A DNA stretch of 64,000 nucleotides from Bacillota bacterium (GTDB taxonomy: Bacteria > Bacillota > UBA4882 > UBA8346): assembly GCA_023392595.1 (NCBI GenBank), contig JAEVYU010000034.1:1-64000 (forward strand). The letters are read 5' to 3'. The translations under genes were made by a program, and so were the position numbers. Positions 34,213 through 42,849 of the stretch are shown one piece after another (within the stretch, counting starts at the first letter, position 1; each line of letters opens with the position of its first letter). Under the pieces are notes generated by a model. The model made no database searches and had not been told where the DNA came from. It saw only the letters and a program-made list of their open reading frames with translations.

Positions 34213-34707
34213 TTATGCTCTTTCATCCATCCAACGTTCCATCTTTAAAACCAAATAATAAATAAACGGGGCAAATAAGGCATTGTAAAAAGCCAGCGGC
34301 AATATGGTGGATAAAAAAGTGCTCAAGAAATTGTAGTTGACATGAAAAGCCATATAGAAAAAAATATTAAACGATTCAAAAACCAACGTTGCTCCAAAAA
34401 CAGCCATAGCCGGAACTAAAATATTATCTTTGAAAATGTTTTTTTCCATTAAACCGGCGCAGAATCCAAGCGCCATTTTTGAAAGAGCTTGAACACCGAT
34501 AATATGCCCGGATAGCAAGTCCAAGAAAAGTCCGGAAACAATTCCAAAAAAGAGTCCTTTATCGGGCCCCCGCAATAATCCTACCGATACCACCATGATT
34601 AAAATCAAATCGGGTGTGACTTGCCCCGGTAAATGCATCGCAGGAAGCCAAGTCGCTTGAATAACAACCGCCAATATTACGGCGATACTAAGGATTAACG
34701 GGCGCAT
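34213..34707 (-). CDS. mreD: Rod-shape protein MreD
   Basis: A 164-residue integral membrane protein with about five hydrophobic helices and the MreD features PDLILIMVVSVGLLRG and GLFLDLLSG. It belongs to the elongasome with MreC, RodA and PBP2. GGAGG is ten bases before the ATG. Its first 20 bases overlap the end of mreC, so translation is likely coupled. Confidence 0.93.
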   Translation of the reverse strand: MRPLILSIAVILAVVIQATWLPAMHLPGQVTPDLILIMVVSVGLLRGPDKGLFFGIVSGLFLDLLSGHIIGVQALSKMALGFCAGLMEKNIFKDNILVPAMAVFGATLVFESFNIFFYMAFHVNYNFLSTFLSTILPLAFYNALFAPFIYYLVLKMERWMDERA

Positions 34708-35578
34708 TTTTTAAGCCTCCGGAATTATCTGGATTATCTGGAAAATCCCGTTTGCTTTTCATCACATAAACCATCTGAAGATTACCCAGATGCACCACAG
34801 GTTTTAATGAAGCCTTGCTGACCATCTTATTCGATACTTTGTTCACATACACGACTCTGCCGATTGGTAATCCCCGTGGAAAAATTTCGCTGGTTTCTGC
34901 CGTTACAATCAGATCATTCTGTTTCAAATCCATAAAATAACTGTCGATCGCCGGCTGAACCGTACACTCCCCCCGGTATTGACCTCCGCCTTGAATAATG
35001 ACTAAATTCCGGGTGCGGGCTACCATGCCTCCCACAAAATTCCCCTCACGCGGATCGGTAATTAAGATAACCTCGGCAGTCCTGTAGCGCACTTCACCAA
35101 TTCTTCCCACTACCCCTTGAGGAGTAATAACCGCCATATTCTTTTTTAATTGGCAATCCTCACCCCTATTGATGGTAATCGTTTGATTCCAGTTGCTGGG
35201 GTTTACCGCGATAATTTCAGCGCTAATCAGTTCGTTGGGCTGATTGGATTGAAAATTCAAGGCCCGCCGCAAACGATCATTCTCCGCTTTGAGCGAATTC
35301 AAACCAAGCTGACGTATTCGCAAATGGTCGATTTCCCGATGAAGTCGATTATTCTCGGATTTTAATTGAGATAACTGGGTTACAGTTTTCCAGCTATTGT
35401 TGACAATACCGCCGAAATAGTTAAAAGTGCTTTCAATAGGCACCATGGCTGTATTGAAAAAGTATTCAACTTTTCCTTCGCTGACCCGCGGGTGTGATGT
35501 AACATACATCACCCATGTGACCACCAAAAATAGTAATGCAATAAAGAGAAATCGCTTATTTACAAATAATTGAAACAA
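34688..35578 (-). CDS. mreC: Rod-shape protein MreC
   Basis: A 296-residue bitopic protein: short cytoplasmic N-terminus, one membrane helix (~10-28), a coiled coil of ~40 residues (LSQLKSENNRLHREIDHL) and two beta-domains outside (TITINRGEDCQLKKNMAVIT). It links MreB to periplasmic enzymes. The start is TTG at 35578, seven bases after GGGTGA; no in-frame ATG is nearby. Lies 15 bases after mreB. Confidence 0.93.
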   Translation of the reverse strand: MFQLFVNKRFLFIALLFLVVTWVMYVTSHPRVSEGKVEYFFNTAMVPIESTFNYFGGIVNNSWKTVTQLSQLKSENNRLHREIDHLRIRQLGLNSLKAENDRLRRALNFQSNQPNELISAEIIAVNPSNWNQTITINRGEDCQLKKNMAVITPQGVVGRIGEVRYRTAEVILITDPREGNFVGGMVARTRNLVIIQGGGQYRGECTVQPAIDSYFMDLKQNDLIVTAETSEIFPRGLPIGRVVYVNKVSNKMVSKASLKPVVHLGNLQMVYVMKSKRDFPDNPDNSGGLKNAPVNP

Positions 35579-35593
35579 AAGTAGGTCACCCTT

Positions 35594-36634
35594 TTAAGCC
35601 ATCTTTTTATTTGAAAGAACTACCTTCTTTAAATCGTGATAATTACGCTCAAGCGCCATCCCGGTCCCTCTAGCCACACATGTCAAGGGATCCTCTGCAA
35701 CCTGCACCGCCATACCGGTTTCCTCGGCCAGCAGTCGATCGATCCCCCGCAATAAAGAACCGCCCCCTGCCATTACCAACCCTTTGTCGAGAATATCGGC
35801 GGCTAATTCCGGCGGAGTCCGTTCCAAAGTCATTTTAACAGCTTCAATAATCCCGGAAATCGGCTCAGCAAGAGCTTCCTGTATTTCATGACTGGTAATA
35901 TTGATCGTTTTCGGAAGTCCGGTTAAGAGATCACGGCCTCTGACCTCCTGACGGATTTCTTTGCCATCGGGATAAGCGGAACCAATCTCTTTTTTAATAT
36001 CTTCGGCCGTACGTTCACCAATCATCAAATTATAGCTGCGTTTAATGAAATGCACAATAGCTTCATTCATTTCATCTCCGGCGATTCGCAGCGACCGGCT
36101 TGACACAATCCCGCCAAGGGAAATCACCGCAACTTCGGTTGTTCCGCCTCCGATATCAACTATCAGATTCCCCGTCGGCTCCTCGATGCTCATACCGGCT
36201 CCAATTGCAGCCGCCATAGGTTCTTCAATCAGATAAACTTCTCTGGCTCCGGCCTGCAATCCAGCATCCATCACTGCCCGTTTTTCAACTTCGGTAACGC
36301 CGGAGGGAACACCGATAATGATTCGCGGCGCTAGTATTCCAACATTTTTACCGGCTTTATTAATAAAATAACGCAACATTTTTTCAGTGACGTCAAAATC
36401 GGCTATCACACCGTCTTTCATAGGACGAACTGCAATAATATTACCAGGGGTCCGCCCTACCATTTGTTTTGCTTCACTACCAACGGCGAAAATGTTGTTG
36501 GTATCCTTTTCGATTGCTACAACCGTAGGTTCCTGCAATACCACCCCGCGGCCTTGTACATATACCAAAGTGTTGGCGGTACCTAAATCGATCCCCATAT
36601 CTTTTGCAAAGCGGCCAAAAATTGATTTAAACAT
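35594..36634 (-). CDS. mreB: Actin-like cell-shape protein MreB
   Basis: A 346-residue MreB with the actin-family phosphate loops: DMGIDLGTANTLVY at the N-terminus, VDIGGGTTEVAVISLGG in the middle and VMAGGGSLLRGIDRLL near the end. FKSIFGRF at the N-terminus may act as a membrane anchor. It organises side-wall synthesis. The ATG at 36634 follows GGAAGGAG. Heads the mreBCD-mrdA transcript. Confidence 0.97.
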   Translation of the reverse strand: MFKSIFGRFAKDMGIDLGTANTLVYVQGRGVVLQEPTVVAIEKDTNNIFAVGSEAKQMVGRTPGNIIAVRPMKDGVIADFDVTEKMLRYFINKAGKNVGILAPRIIIGVPSGVTEVEKRAVMDAGLQAGAREVYLIEEPMAAAIGAGMSIEEPTGNLIVDIGGGTTEVAVISLGGIVSSRSLRIAGDEMNEAIVHFIKRSYNLMIGERTAEDIKKEIGSAYPDGKEIRQEVRGRDLLTGLPKTINITSHEIQEALAEPISGIIEAVKMTLERTPPELAADILDKGLVMAGGGSLLRGIDRLLAEETGMAVQVAEDPLTCVARGTGMALERNYHDLKKVVLSNKKMA

Positions 36635-36951
36635 TTTAGACTCCTTCCAAGCTGTATTCAATTATGTTAGTAATTTATGTAGCGGAGCCGCTTTTCATTA
36701 AAGAATTTATAACAAGCTAATCTGGAATCAATAAGAGTAGTCAAAACAAATGAAGTGCGCATTGCTTCTTTATGTTGCTTTGAAAGAACTTCCATCCTTC
36801 GTGCGCAAAAATACGCACGGCACAATTTAAATTCCAAAACCCAAACCTTGTTATTTTAATCAATCGCCAATTGCCTTAGCAATTAATAGTTTTAGCAATT
36901 CAACTGCTGTAGCAAATTAATTGCCAATTCGCAATCCCAATTGTGAATTCC
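36635..36951. other. radC-mreB intergenic region
   Basis: A 317-base AT-rich gap that should carry the mreB promoter. It has a 6-bp hairpin at 36800-36819 and several close variants of TAGCAATT between 36870 and 36925. No gene is visible. No promoter could be set with confidence. Confidence 0.5.
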
Positions 36952-37644
36952 TTAACTAAGCTGTCCGCGTTCTTTCAAACTCACAAACCGGTGATCACCG
37001 AATATCAAATGGTCAATCACCTGGATCCCAAGTAGTTCACCGGCTTGGTACAACCGGTTCGTTAATAATAAATCATCCTGGCTGGGACTAGGATCTCCAC
37101 TGGGATGGTTATGGGCTAAAATAAGGCCAGCGCTGCTCATCCGGATTGCTTCTTTAAATACTTCCCGGGGATGAACCGGTGAAGATGAGAGAATTCCGAT
37201 GGAGCTCGTCTCCACCTTAAGCACTTGATTCTTGGTATTCAAATGGATAACTTTGAAATGTTCGCGATCTAAGTCTTGAAAACTAGCGTTTAATAGATTA
37301 TAAACATCTTCGGGTGTACGAATCACCGGCAACTGATAAGGATTACTCGTTAAGACTCTTCTACCGAGTTCAAAAGCAGCATGGATTTGAACCGCTTTTG
37401 CCTGACTAATTCCCTGAAATTCGGATATTTCCGCCAATGATGCTTTGGATAACCCCCGTAAATCCTTATACCGGATCAGTAATTGCTCAGCAATATCGAT
37501 TGCGGTAAATTGCGCAGAGCCAGTTCTCAAAATAATTGCCAACAATTCGGCTGCCGATAGATGCTCAGCTCCGTTCTGTATCAAACGTTCACGGGGACGT
37601 TCCTCAATTGGCAAATCCTTAATTGTAGGTCGGCGGCGCTCCAA
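36952..37644 (-). CDS. radC: RadC-family JAB/MPN protein
   Basis: A 230-residue RadC protein: helix-hairpin-helix region (LAEISEFQGISQAKAVQIHAA) and a C-terminal JAMM metal site HNHPSGDPSPSQDD. Despite its name, a repair function is not established for the family. TTG at 37644 is preferred because GAGGTGA lies just before it, and this removes overlap with maf. It sits between maf and mreB, an order conserved in many Bacillota. Confidence 0.93.
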   Translation of the reverse strand: MERRRPTIKDLPIEERPRERLIQNGAEHLSAAELLAIILRTGSAQFTAIDIAEQLLIRYKDLRGLSKASLAEISEFQGISQAKAVQIHAAFELGRRVLTSNPYQLPVIRTPEDVYNLLNASFQDLDREHFKVIHLNTKNQVLKVETSSIGILSSSPVHPREVFKEAIRMSSAGLILAHNHPSGDPSPSQDDLLLTNRLYQAGELLGIQVIDHLIFGDHRFVSLKERGQLS

Positions 37645-37654
37645 GAATTTCACC

Positions 37655-38251
37655 TCATCCGATTGAAACCCCAAACTCTTTGAGCATGTTGATTAATTTA
37701 GCGACAGGTAGTCCAACAACGTTATAATAACAGCCGTCGATTTTTTCTACCAAAATCGCCCCTTTACCCTGAATCCCATATGCCCCGGCTTTGTCCAACG
37801 GTTCACCTGTGGCGGCATACTTTTCAATCTCTGTTCTTTCTAACGAACGGAACTGAACTTTAGTTTCCGCAAACGAAATTGATTTTCGTCCGTCTGGGAC
37901 TTCCAGTAGAGCCAGGCCGGTAAATACGGAATGCTCTTTTCCACTTAAACGGGTGAGCATTTCGATAGCTTCTTTTTCGGATTGAGGCTTGCCCAAAATT
38001 TCTCCCTCGATTACAACAACCGTATCCGCTCCGATAACGATTCCTTCAGTTATGGCCTGTGAAACTTTTAGGGCTTTCCGAAATGCCAAATTCATCACAA
38101 AATCCATTGGAGCGATTGAATTGTCAAATTCATCCTCATCAACTTCACTGGGCCGGGTTTCAAACTGCAATCCCAATTGTTTTAAAATATCATACCGCCG
38201 GGGTGACCGGGAAGCGAGAACGAGATTCGTCTTCAGGTATCTCATCTCCAT
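37655..38251 (-). CDS. maf: Maf-family nucleotide pyrophosphatase
   Basis: A 198-residue Maf protein: LVLASRSPRRYDILKQLG at the N-terminus, the metal and base site IVIGADTVVV, and DKAGAYGIQGKGA. It hydrolyses non-canonical or dTTP/UTP-type nucleotides and affects septum formation in some species. The ATG at 38251 follows GGA seven bases away; a GTG at 38263 is also possible. Precedes radC by 10 bases. Confidence 0.94.
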   Translation of the reverse strand: MEMRYLKTNLVLASRSPRRYDILKQLGLQFETRPSEVDEDEFDNSIAPMDFVMNLAFRKALKVSQAITEGIVIGADTVVVIEGEILGKPQSEKEAIEMLTRLSGKEHSVFTGLALLEVPDGRKSISFAETKVQFRSLERTEIEKYAATGEPLDKAGAYGIQGKGAILVEKIDGCYYNVVGLPVAKLINMLKEFGVSIG

Positions 38252-38348
38252 GCTTGATTCCACATCTTTTATATAAATCCTTTTTCATATCGCAAGACTT
38301 TACAATTTTTTCTGGTAATTCATCAAAAAAATGTCAATATCCCCTATA

Positions 38349-38765
38349 CTATTCCCCGTAAATGTTAACTTTAACCTTACGATTGCGGGGTCCGTCAAAC
38401 TCACAAAAATAAATACCTTGCCAGGTCCCCATGTGCAAATGGCCGCTGATCACCGGAATCGTGCAAGAGAAACCTACCAACGAAGCTTTTATATGAGCAT
38501 CGGAATTTCCTTCCGTATGTTTGAATTCCGCCAACTTTGGAACTAAACGGTTGAAAGTTAAAAGCATGTCTCGAATCACATTGGGATCTGTGTTTTCATT
38601 AATGGTAACACCGGCGGTCGTATGGGGTACAAATATGGTGCAAAACCCATTTTCAATACCGCTTTTTTCCACTACTGCAGCGATTTGAGGTGAAATATCA
38701 ATGAATTCATTCCGATTATGACTATTTAAGGAGATGTCCTTCCAGATTGTAACCACCCCTCTCAT
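38349..38765 (-). CDS. YjbQ/UPF0047 family protein
   Basis: A 138-residue protein with the UPF0047 signature HTTAGVTINENTDPNVIRDM and the C-terminal GTWQGIYFCEFDGPRNR. Some members show weak thiamin-phosphate synthase activity in vitro; the biological role is unclear. No strong ribosome site precedes the ATG at 38765. It stands between maf and the zinc-ribbon gene on the minus strand, 97 bases upstream of maf. Confidence 0.9.
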   Translation of the reverse strand: MRGVVTIWKDISLNSHNRNEFIDISPQIAAVVEKSGIENGFCTIFVPHTTAGVTINENTDPNVIRDMLLTFNRLVPKLAEFKHTEGNSDAHIKASLVGFSCTIPVISGHLHMGTWQGIYFCEFDGPRNRKVKVNIYGE

Positions 38766-38940
38766 TGATGGAAAGACTTAGATGCTTATCCTGCGATATA
38801 ATGTTGGTTATTTTCGTCCCTGTTTTTAAAAATCCTTTCGGTAATTGACTTTCAATAAAAAAAACTTCCTAGCCTCGAAACAAACAGAAATGATGCTCAA
38901 TAATAAAAAAATTCGGTCACCGTTATCCGTTAAATAAAAA

Positions 38941-38958
38941 ACCTTCCTTACGGAAGGT
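38941..38958 (-). terminator. Terminator after the zinc-ribbon gene
   Basis: A 7-bp stem (38941-38947 with 38952-38958), four-base loop, followed on the minus strand by a T-rich run. It lies 12 bases past the stop of the zinc-ribbon gene. Confidence 0.85.
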
Positions 38959-38970
38959 ATTCATCACATA

Positions 38971-39252
38971 TTATTTTTTACTGGCTTGAAAACAATCTCT
39001 GCAGTATACCGGTCGGTCTTCGCGGGGTTTAAAAGGCACTTGCGTGGTTACTCCACAATTGGCGCATACCACTTCATGCAGTTCCCGTGGACGGTTTGCA
39101 TTATTCTGTTGTTTACGTGCATCCCGGCATGATTTGCAACGGCGTGGTTCATTGGTAAACCCACGGCTAGCATAAAACTCTTGCTCTCCGGCAGTGAAAA
39201 TAAACTCCCCGCCGCACTCACTACATACCATTGTTTTGTCTTGAAATTCCAT
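38971..39252 (-). CDS. Small double zinc-ribbon protein
   Basis: A 93-residue protein with four CxxC pairs: CSEC, CKSC, CANC and CRDC. These form two zinc ribbons: MVCSECGGEFIFTAGEQEFY with RRCKSCR, and VVCANCGVTTQVPFKP with VYCRDCF. Related proteins are common in anaerobes and have no firm function; nucleic acid or protein binding is likely. GTGAGGGG precedes the ATG. It has its own terminator. Confidence 0.9.
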   Translation of the reverse strand: MEFQDKTMVCSECGGEFIFTAGEQEFYASRGFTNEPRRCKSCRDARKQQNNANRPRELHEVVCANCGVTTQVPFKPREDRPVYCRDCFQASKK

Positions 39253-39452
39253 TACTATCCCCTCACTTAAAGCGGTTTCATATATCTAAAACGAAAAGAA
39301 CATTTCGTTTAGGTATATCAAAATAAATAAAATTTTCCTATTTTTAAACCTTTTGTTACAAAAATATTATATCATCGGCTTGTGGAAATGACAAGCTTTT
39401 TTAATCGAAACCGAAGGGAACGAAGCCGATGATCCTTATTGAAAACATTATT

Positions 39453-40466
39453 TTAAAATTTTTTCCCTTCCAATGAAACCAACTTTTCAACCTGAGCGAT
39501 CAATTCCTGAAATTCAGGAAGATTTAAGGATTGTTCTCCATCACTCCACGCATTGGCCGGATCGGGATGGACTTCAATAAGAAGGCCGTCGGCCCCCGCT
39601 ACCACCGCTGCTTTTGCCATAGGCAGCACTAATTTCCTTTTCCCGGTTCCGTGGCTTGGATCAACCACAATGGGTAAATGGGACAAACTCTTAATAAGCG
39701 GCACTGCGCTTAAATCCAAAGTATTCCGGGTCGCGGTTTCAAAGGTCCGGATGCCTCTCTCGCACAATATTACCTGAGTATTTCCTTCTGCCATAATATA
39801 TTCGGCAGCCATGAGCCATTCCTCGATCGTTGCGCTCAGTCCGCGTTTAAGCAAAACCGGCTTTGACTGCCGTCCCACAGCCCGGAGCAAACCGAAATTT
39901 TGCATATTTCTAGCCCCAATCTGAATGATATCCGCATACTTTGCAACCAAATCCAGTTCCGGCAGGTTCATCAGTTCCGTTATCACCGGCAAACCCGATT
40001 TTTCCCGGGCCAAGGCCAATAGTTCCAATCCTTCTTCTTCAAGTCCCTGAAAACTATATGGAGATGTACGAGGTTTAAAGGCTCCGCCCCGGAGACCACC
40101 AGCCCCGGATTTTTTCAAACCTTCCGCCACCTCTACCAGCTGAGCCTCACTTTCAACAGCGCAAGGTCCGGCCATGATGCCGAAATAACCGCCGCCGATT
40201 CTAAGATTACCGACTTGAACCGTAGTCCCTTCCGGCTTAATTTCCTTAGCCGCCAACTTATACGGGCTTAAAATCGGAATTACTTTTTCAACTCCAGGGA
40301 TATTCTCTAAAAAACGAAAATCAACTCGCCTCTTGTCGCCGACGGCTCCGATAACTTTTTTTTCGACGCCCTGAATAACGTGAATTTGAAATTCCCATTC
40401 ATTCAGCTTATTACAAAGGTTAGTCCATTGCTCATCGGTGATACCACAACTCGTCACGATAATCAT
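39453..40466 (-). CDS. aroF: DAHP synthase, type I-beta with FL domain
   Basis: A 337-residue 3-deoxy-7-phosphoheptulonate synthase. Residues 1-~70 are the ferredoxin-like regulatory domain (MIIVTSCGITDEQW) seen in Thermotoga-type enzymes, followed by the barrel with IMAGPCAVESEAQL, GGAFKPRTSPYSFQG, ILCERGIRTFE and VVDPSHGTGKR. It condenses PEP and erythrose 4-phosphate, the first shikimate step. Downstream shikimate genes do not follow here. GAGGAGG precedes the ATG. A T-box leader lies directly upstream, so synthesis responds to an uncharged tRNA. Confidence 0.95.
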   Translation of the reverse strand: MIIVTSCGITDEQWTNLCNKLNEWEFQIHVIQGVEKKVIGAVGDKRRVDFRFLENIPGVEKVIPILSPYKLAAKEIKPEGTTVQVGNLRIGGGYFGIMAGPCAVESEAQLVEVAEGLKKSGAGGLRGGAFKPRTSPYSFQGLEEEGLELLALAREKSGLPVITELMNLPELDLVAKYADIIQIGARNMQNFGLLRAVGRQSKPVLLKRGLSATIEEWLMAAEYIMAEGNTQVILCERGIRTFETATRNTLDLSAVPLIKSLSHLPIVVDPSHGTGKRKLVLPMAKAAVVAGADGLLIEVHPDPANAWSDGEQSLNLPEFQELIAQVEKLVSLEGKKF

Positions 40467-40489
40467 TATTTTTCCTCCTCAAAATAATA

Positions 40490-40800
40490 TAGCCCACATT
40501 TCTCCCTATTCTGGGACGAAATGTGGGCCTATTCCGCGGTACCACCCGATTTAGCCTTTGTAACAAAAGCTCGCTTTCCGGTACGGAGTTTGCGTCTTTC
40601 TGCCAAAGACATACTCGATACCATATTCCCTTTAACGGTGGACTTCCGGACCGGCCTATTTTTGCGCCGGGAGGCGCTAAACGTTCAACCGTCAACTCAT
40701 AAGTGAACTTCTGATGACCTCTTCCTAAGGGGCTCGCAGCCTAGGCCTCTTTCTCTGCAAGGAATCATTCCATCATACTTTCCTTAATCATCGTTTTTCA
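40490..40800 (-). promoter_or_regulatory. T-box riboswitch of aroF
   Basis: The leader on the minus strand contains the T-box core GGGTGGTACCGCG (40534-40546), which pairs with uncharged tRNA, and then a terminator stem 40492-40502 with 40518-40528. Further upstream is a stem I with the AGAGA-like region and a GGCTGCGAGCC distal loop. In the 3' side of the specifier loop, AGAAG-TTC-ACTT (TTC at 40705-40707) is the best codon candidate, which would mean tRNA-Phe. AAGT/ACTT and GATG/CATC helices flank that loop. The T-box call is strong; the Phe call is tentative. Confidence 0.88.
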
Positions 40801-40828
40801 TAATATAAACTACAATCTATATGAGTTT

Positions 40829-40858
40829 ATTTTAGCATTCAATCAAATTGTCTGTCAA
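40829..40858 (-). promoter_or_regulatory. Promoter of the T-box-aroF transcript
   Basis: On the minus strand TTGACA (40853-40858), an 18-base spacer and TAAAAT (40829-40834), placed just before the T-box stem I. Confidence 0.8.
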
Positions 40859-40898
40859 TATCCTCTAAAGTCCTTAAACTTTCGAAAGCGGATCCTCT

Positions 40899-41579
40899 TT
40901 AACATTTGGGGTTGCTATTTCTGGATTCAATCTTCCGCAACAATTTCAACGGATTATTAACTAAAATCTTCTCAACCTCATCCGCTTCGAATCCTGCACC
41001 TAAAGCCACAGTACGCGCCCAATCGGCGGACAATAAATTTTCAGGCACATGAGTGTCGGAATTAACCAAAAAATCGGCATTTAGGGATTTTCCAATCTTC
41101 ATAACATAGCCATTGGCCACATTGTGACCGCCGCGGGCCGTGATTTCCAAGAAAACACCGTTTCTTACCGCAAGTTCAACCTCTTGGGTCCCCAAAAGTC
41201 CGGGATGAGCCAATACATCCACCCATGAGCTGGACACAGCTGCCAGATTGGTCCCCGGTTCAACAGGTTCGACTAAAGTTTCCCCATGGACAACAACGAT
41301 TTCGGCTCCAAATTCCCGCGCCCGCTTTGCCAAATGATCGATACTTCCGGCCGGGACATGAGTTAATTCCACTCCGGGAATGGCCTTAATCTTCCAATAA
41401 CTGTTCGCCACCCTGCATTCGTCAATTAACTCCCCAATCACTCGCTGCATATTACCCGGCCCCACATGATCGGTAACTGCAATGGCTTGATAACCTTTAA
41501 CCACCGCCCGGCGTATCAATTCAACCGGTGATAATTCCCCATCACTCAGGAACGAATGAGTATGAAAGTCGTACACCAC
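40899..41579 (-). CDS. PHP-domain phosphoesterase
   Basis: A 226-residue PHP-family protein: DFHTHSFLSDGE at the N-terminus and AVTDHVG give the first metal ligands, ELTHVPAG and VVHGETL the next, and a late VNSDTHVPENL the last. Such proteins hydrolyse phosphate esters (histidinol phosphate, nucleotides or unknown substrates). The start is GTG at 41579 with GAGGGGG ten bases upstream. No histidine biosynthesis genes are adjacent, so the substrate is open. Confidence 0.9.
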   Translation of the reverse strand: MVYDFHTHSFLSDGELSPVELIRRAVVKGYQAIAVTDHVGPGNMQRVIGELIDECRVANSYWKIKAIPGVELTHVPAGSIDHLAKRAREFGAEIVVVHGETLVEPVEPGTNLAAVSSSWVDVLAHPGLLGTQEVELAVRNGVFLEITARGGHNVANGYVMKIGKSLNADFLVNSDTHVPENLLSADWARTVALGAGFEADEVEKILVNNPLKLLRKIESRNSNPKC

Positions 41580-41780
41580 TTCGGCTCAGCCCCCTCAAAG
41601 CAAAATCCCAGCCCATCTGTGCATGAAATTTCTTGCGGGCCGGAAAGAAAACAAAATAGATAATGTTATAATATAATATTTGTTTCCTGATGAAAAGCTT
41701 TTTTATTAAAAATGGAGCTGCCCTGGAAAGTAAAATATCATCAAGATATACAGCCCTTTAATCATCCTTATCATGGACTG

Positions 41781-42047
41781 TCAACTGCCGGCAGGTTCGT
41801 CAGAAACATAATTTGGGGCTTCGACCAGGATTACATCGAGTCCAATCTTAATAATTTTATCCCACGGTATCACAAAGTCTTCGCTTTTTCCAAAAAGCCA
41901 CAAAAACTTTCCAGGTCCGGGCACTACAATCGCTTTAATTTTCCCGGTCTCCGCCTCAATCTCCAAATCGCTGGCTAGACCTAACCTCCTGCCGTCAAGG
42001 ATATTAACGACTTCTCTCTCCCTCAACTCCGAGGTTTTCGTTAACAA
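41781..42047 (-). CDS. YlmC/YmxH-family PRC-barrel protein
   Basis: An 88-residue PRC-barrel protein of the YlmC/YmxH type: REVVNILDGRRLGLASDLEIEA, then IKAIVVPG and the FVIPWDKIIKIGLDVILV segment. The family is found mostly in spore-forming Bacillota, often linked to sporulation, with no defined activity. The start is TTG at 42047 with AAAGGAG ten bases before it. Confidence 0.92.
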   Translation of the reverse strand: MLTKTSELREREVVNILDGRRLGLASDLEIEAETGKIKAIVVPGPGKFLWLFGKSEDFVIPWDKIIKIGLDVILVEAPNYVSDEPAGS

Positions 42048-42198
42048 ACCAAAATCGCTCCTTTCACAGGGGACCTTCTGTAAGCACGCTAAAATTTATT
42101 GCTTCGCCGATACTTTAGGAAATAAGGTCCAAATAATCATATGCAAATGGAAGTGATTTTGGAACATTCCATCAAAATAGGGTCCGATTATAAAGAAG

Positions 42199-42501
42199 CT
42201 ACCTTGTTGCAATCGTTGTAAAAGCTTCCCAAAGTGTATAAAAACCAATCCCCATAAAAAGCAACCCGGAGCCAATCTTTAAAAAATGGGCCGGAATAAT
42301 CTTGGTAACCAGTCCGCCAAATAAAACTCCGATTAAAGTCACCACAGCCAAGGCAGCGCTTGCTCCGAAAAATACGGCAATGGGAGCTTTCGAATCAGCG
42401 ACTAGCGAGAACACAGCCAACTGAGTCTTATCTCCCATTTCAGCAATAAAAAGAGTGGAAAAGGCTAATAAAAAAACCTGCCAATTTAGTATGTTTCTCA
42501 A
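42199..42501 (-). CDS. GDT1/TMEM165-family cation exporter (half-size)
   Basis: A 100-residue membrane protein with three hydrophobic helices and one copy of the signature FIAEMGDKTQLA (ExGDKT). Eukaryotic relatives have two copies; bacterial half-size ones dimerise. Members move Mn2+ or Ca2+ out of the cytoplasm. The start is TTG at 42501 with AGGAGGG nine bases upstream. It follows the tRNA-His gene by about 180 bases. Confidence 0.9.
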   Translation of the reverse strand: MRNILNWQVFLLAFSTLFIAEMGDKTQLAVFSLVADSKAPIAVFFGASAALAVVTLIGVLFGGLVTKIIPAHFLKIGSGLLFMGIGFYTLWEAFTTIATR

Positions 42502-42678
42502 AACAGCAATCCCTCCTGAATTATTTTACCCAAAAAAGACAAATTTTATTACCAATGATGGGGCCTCTTGCATACGGAGAGTGATAAATTGAACCACGAA
42601 GATCAGTGACTTAGTTTGATAGTCATTCTAAAAAAGGCGTAAAAAAAAAGGGACCGATGTCCCTTTCATTGGTAATTT

Positions 42679-42756
42679 TGGGGTAAGCGATGGGGGTCGA
42701 ACCCATGACCTCCAGGGCCACAACCTGGCACTCTAACCAACTGAGCTACGCCTACC
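42679..42756 (-). tRNA. tRNA-His (GUG)
   Basis: Cloverleaf on the minus strand: acceptor GTAGGCG (42749-42755) pairs with CGCTTAC (42683-42689). An extra G at -1 (42756) faces discriminator C (42682), the hallmark of tRNA-His. The anticodon stem is CCAGG/CCTGG around the loop TTGTGGC, anticodon GTG. The T arm has GGTTCGA. The CCA end is encoded (42679-42681). Confidence 0.97.
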
Positions 42757-42849
42757 ATGGTGCAGTAGATATATTATCATAGAACGATCCTATTGTCAAC
42801 CATACTGTCGAAATTCATCCGAAATAACTTTATTTATCTCCCTTAGTTT

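Noticed and set aside
36800..36819. 6-bp hairpin in the radC-mreB gap as a terminator
   Set aside because: No T-run on either strand, so no terminator call was made.
40432..40695. 87-codon minus-strand frame
   Set aside because: It lies inside the T-box leader, whose conserved RNA elements explain the sequence.
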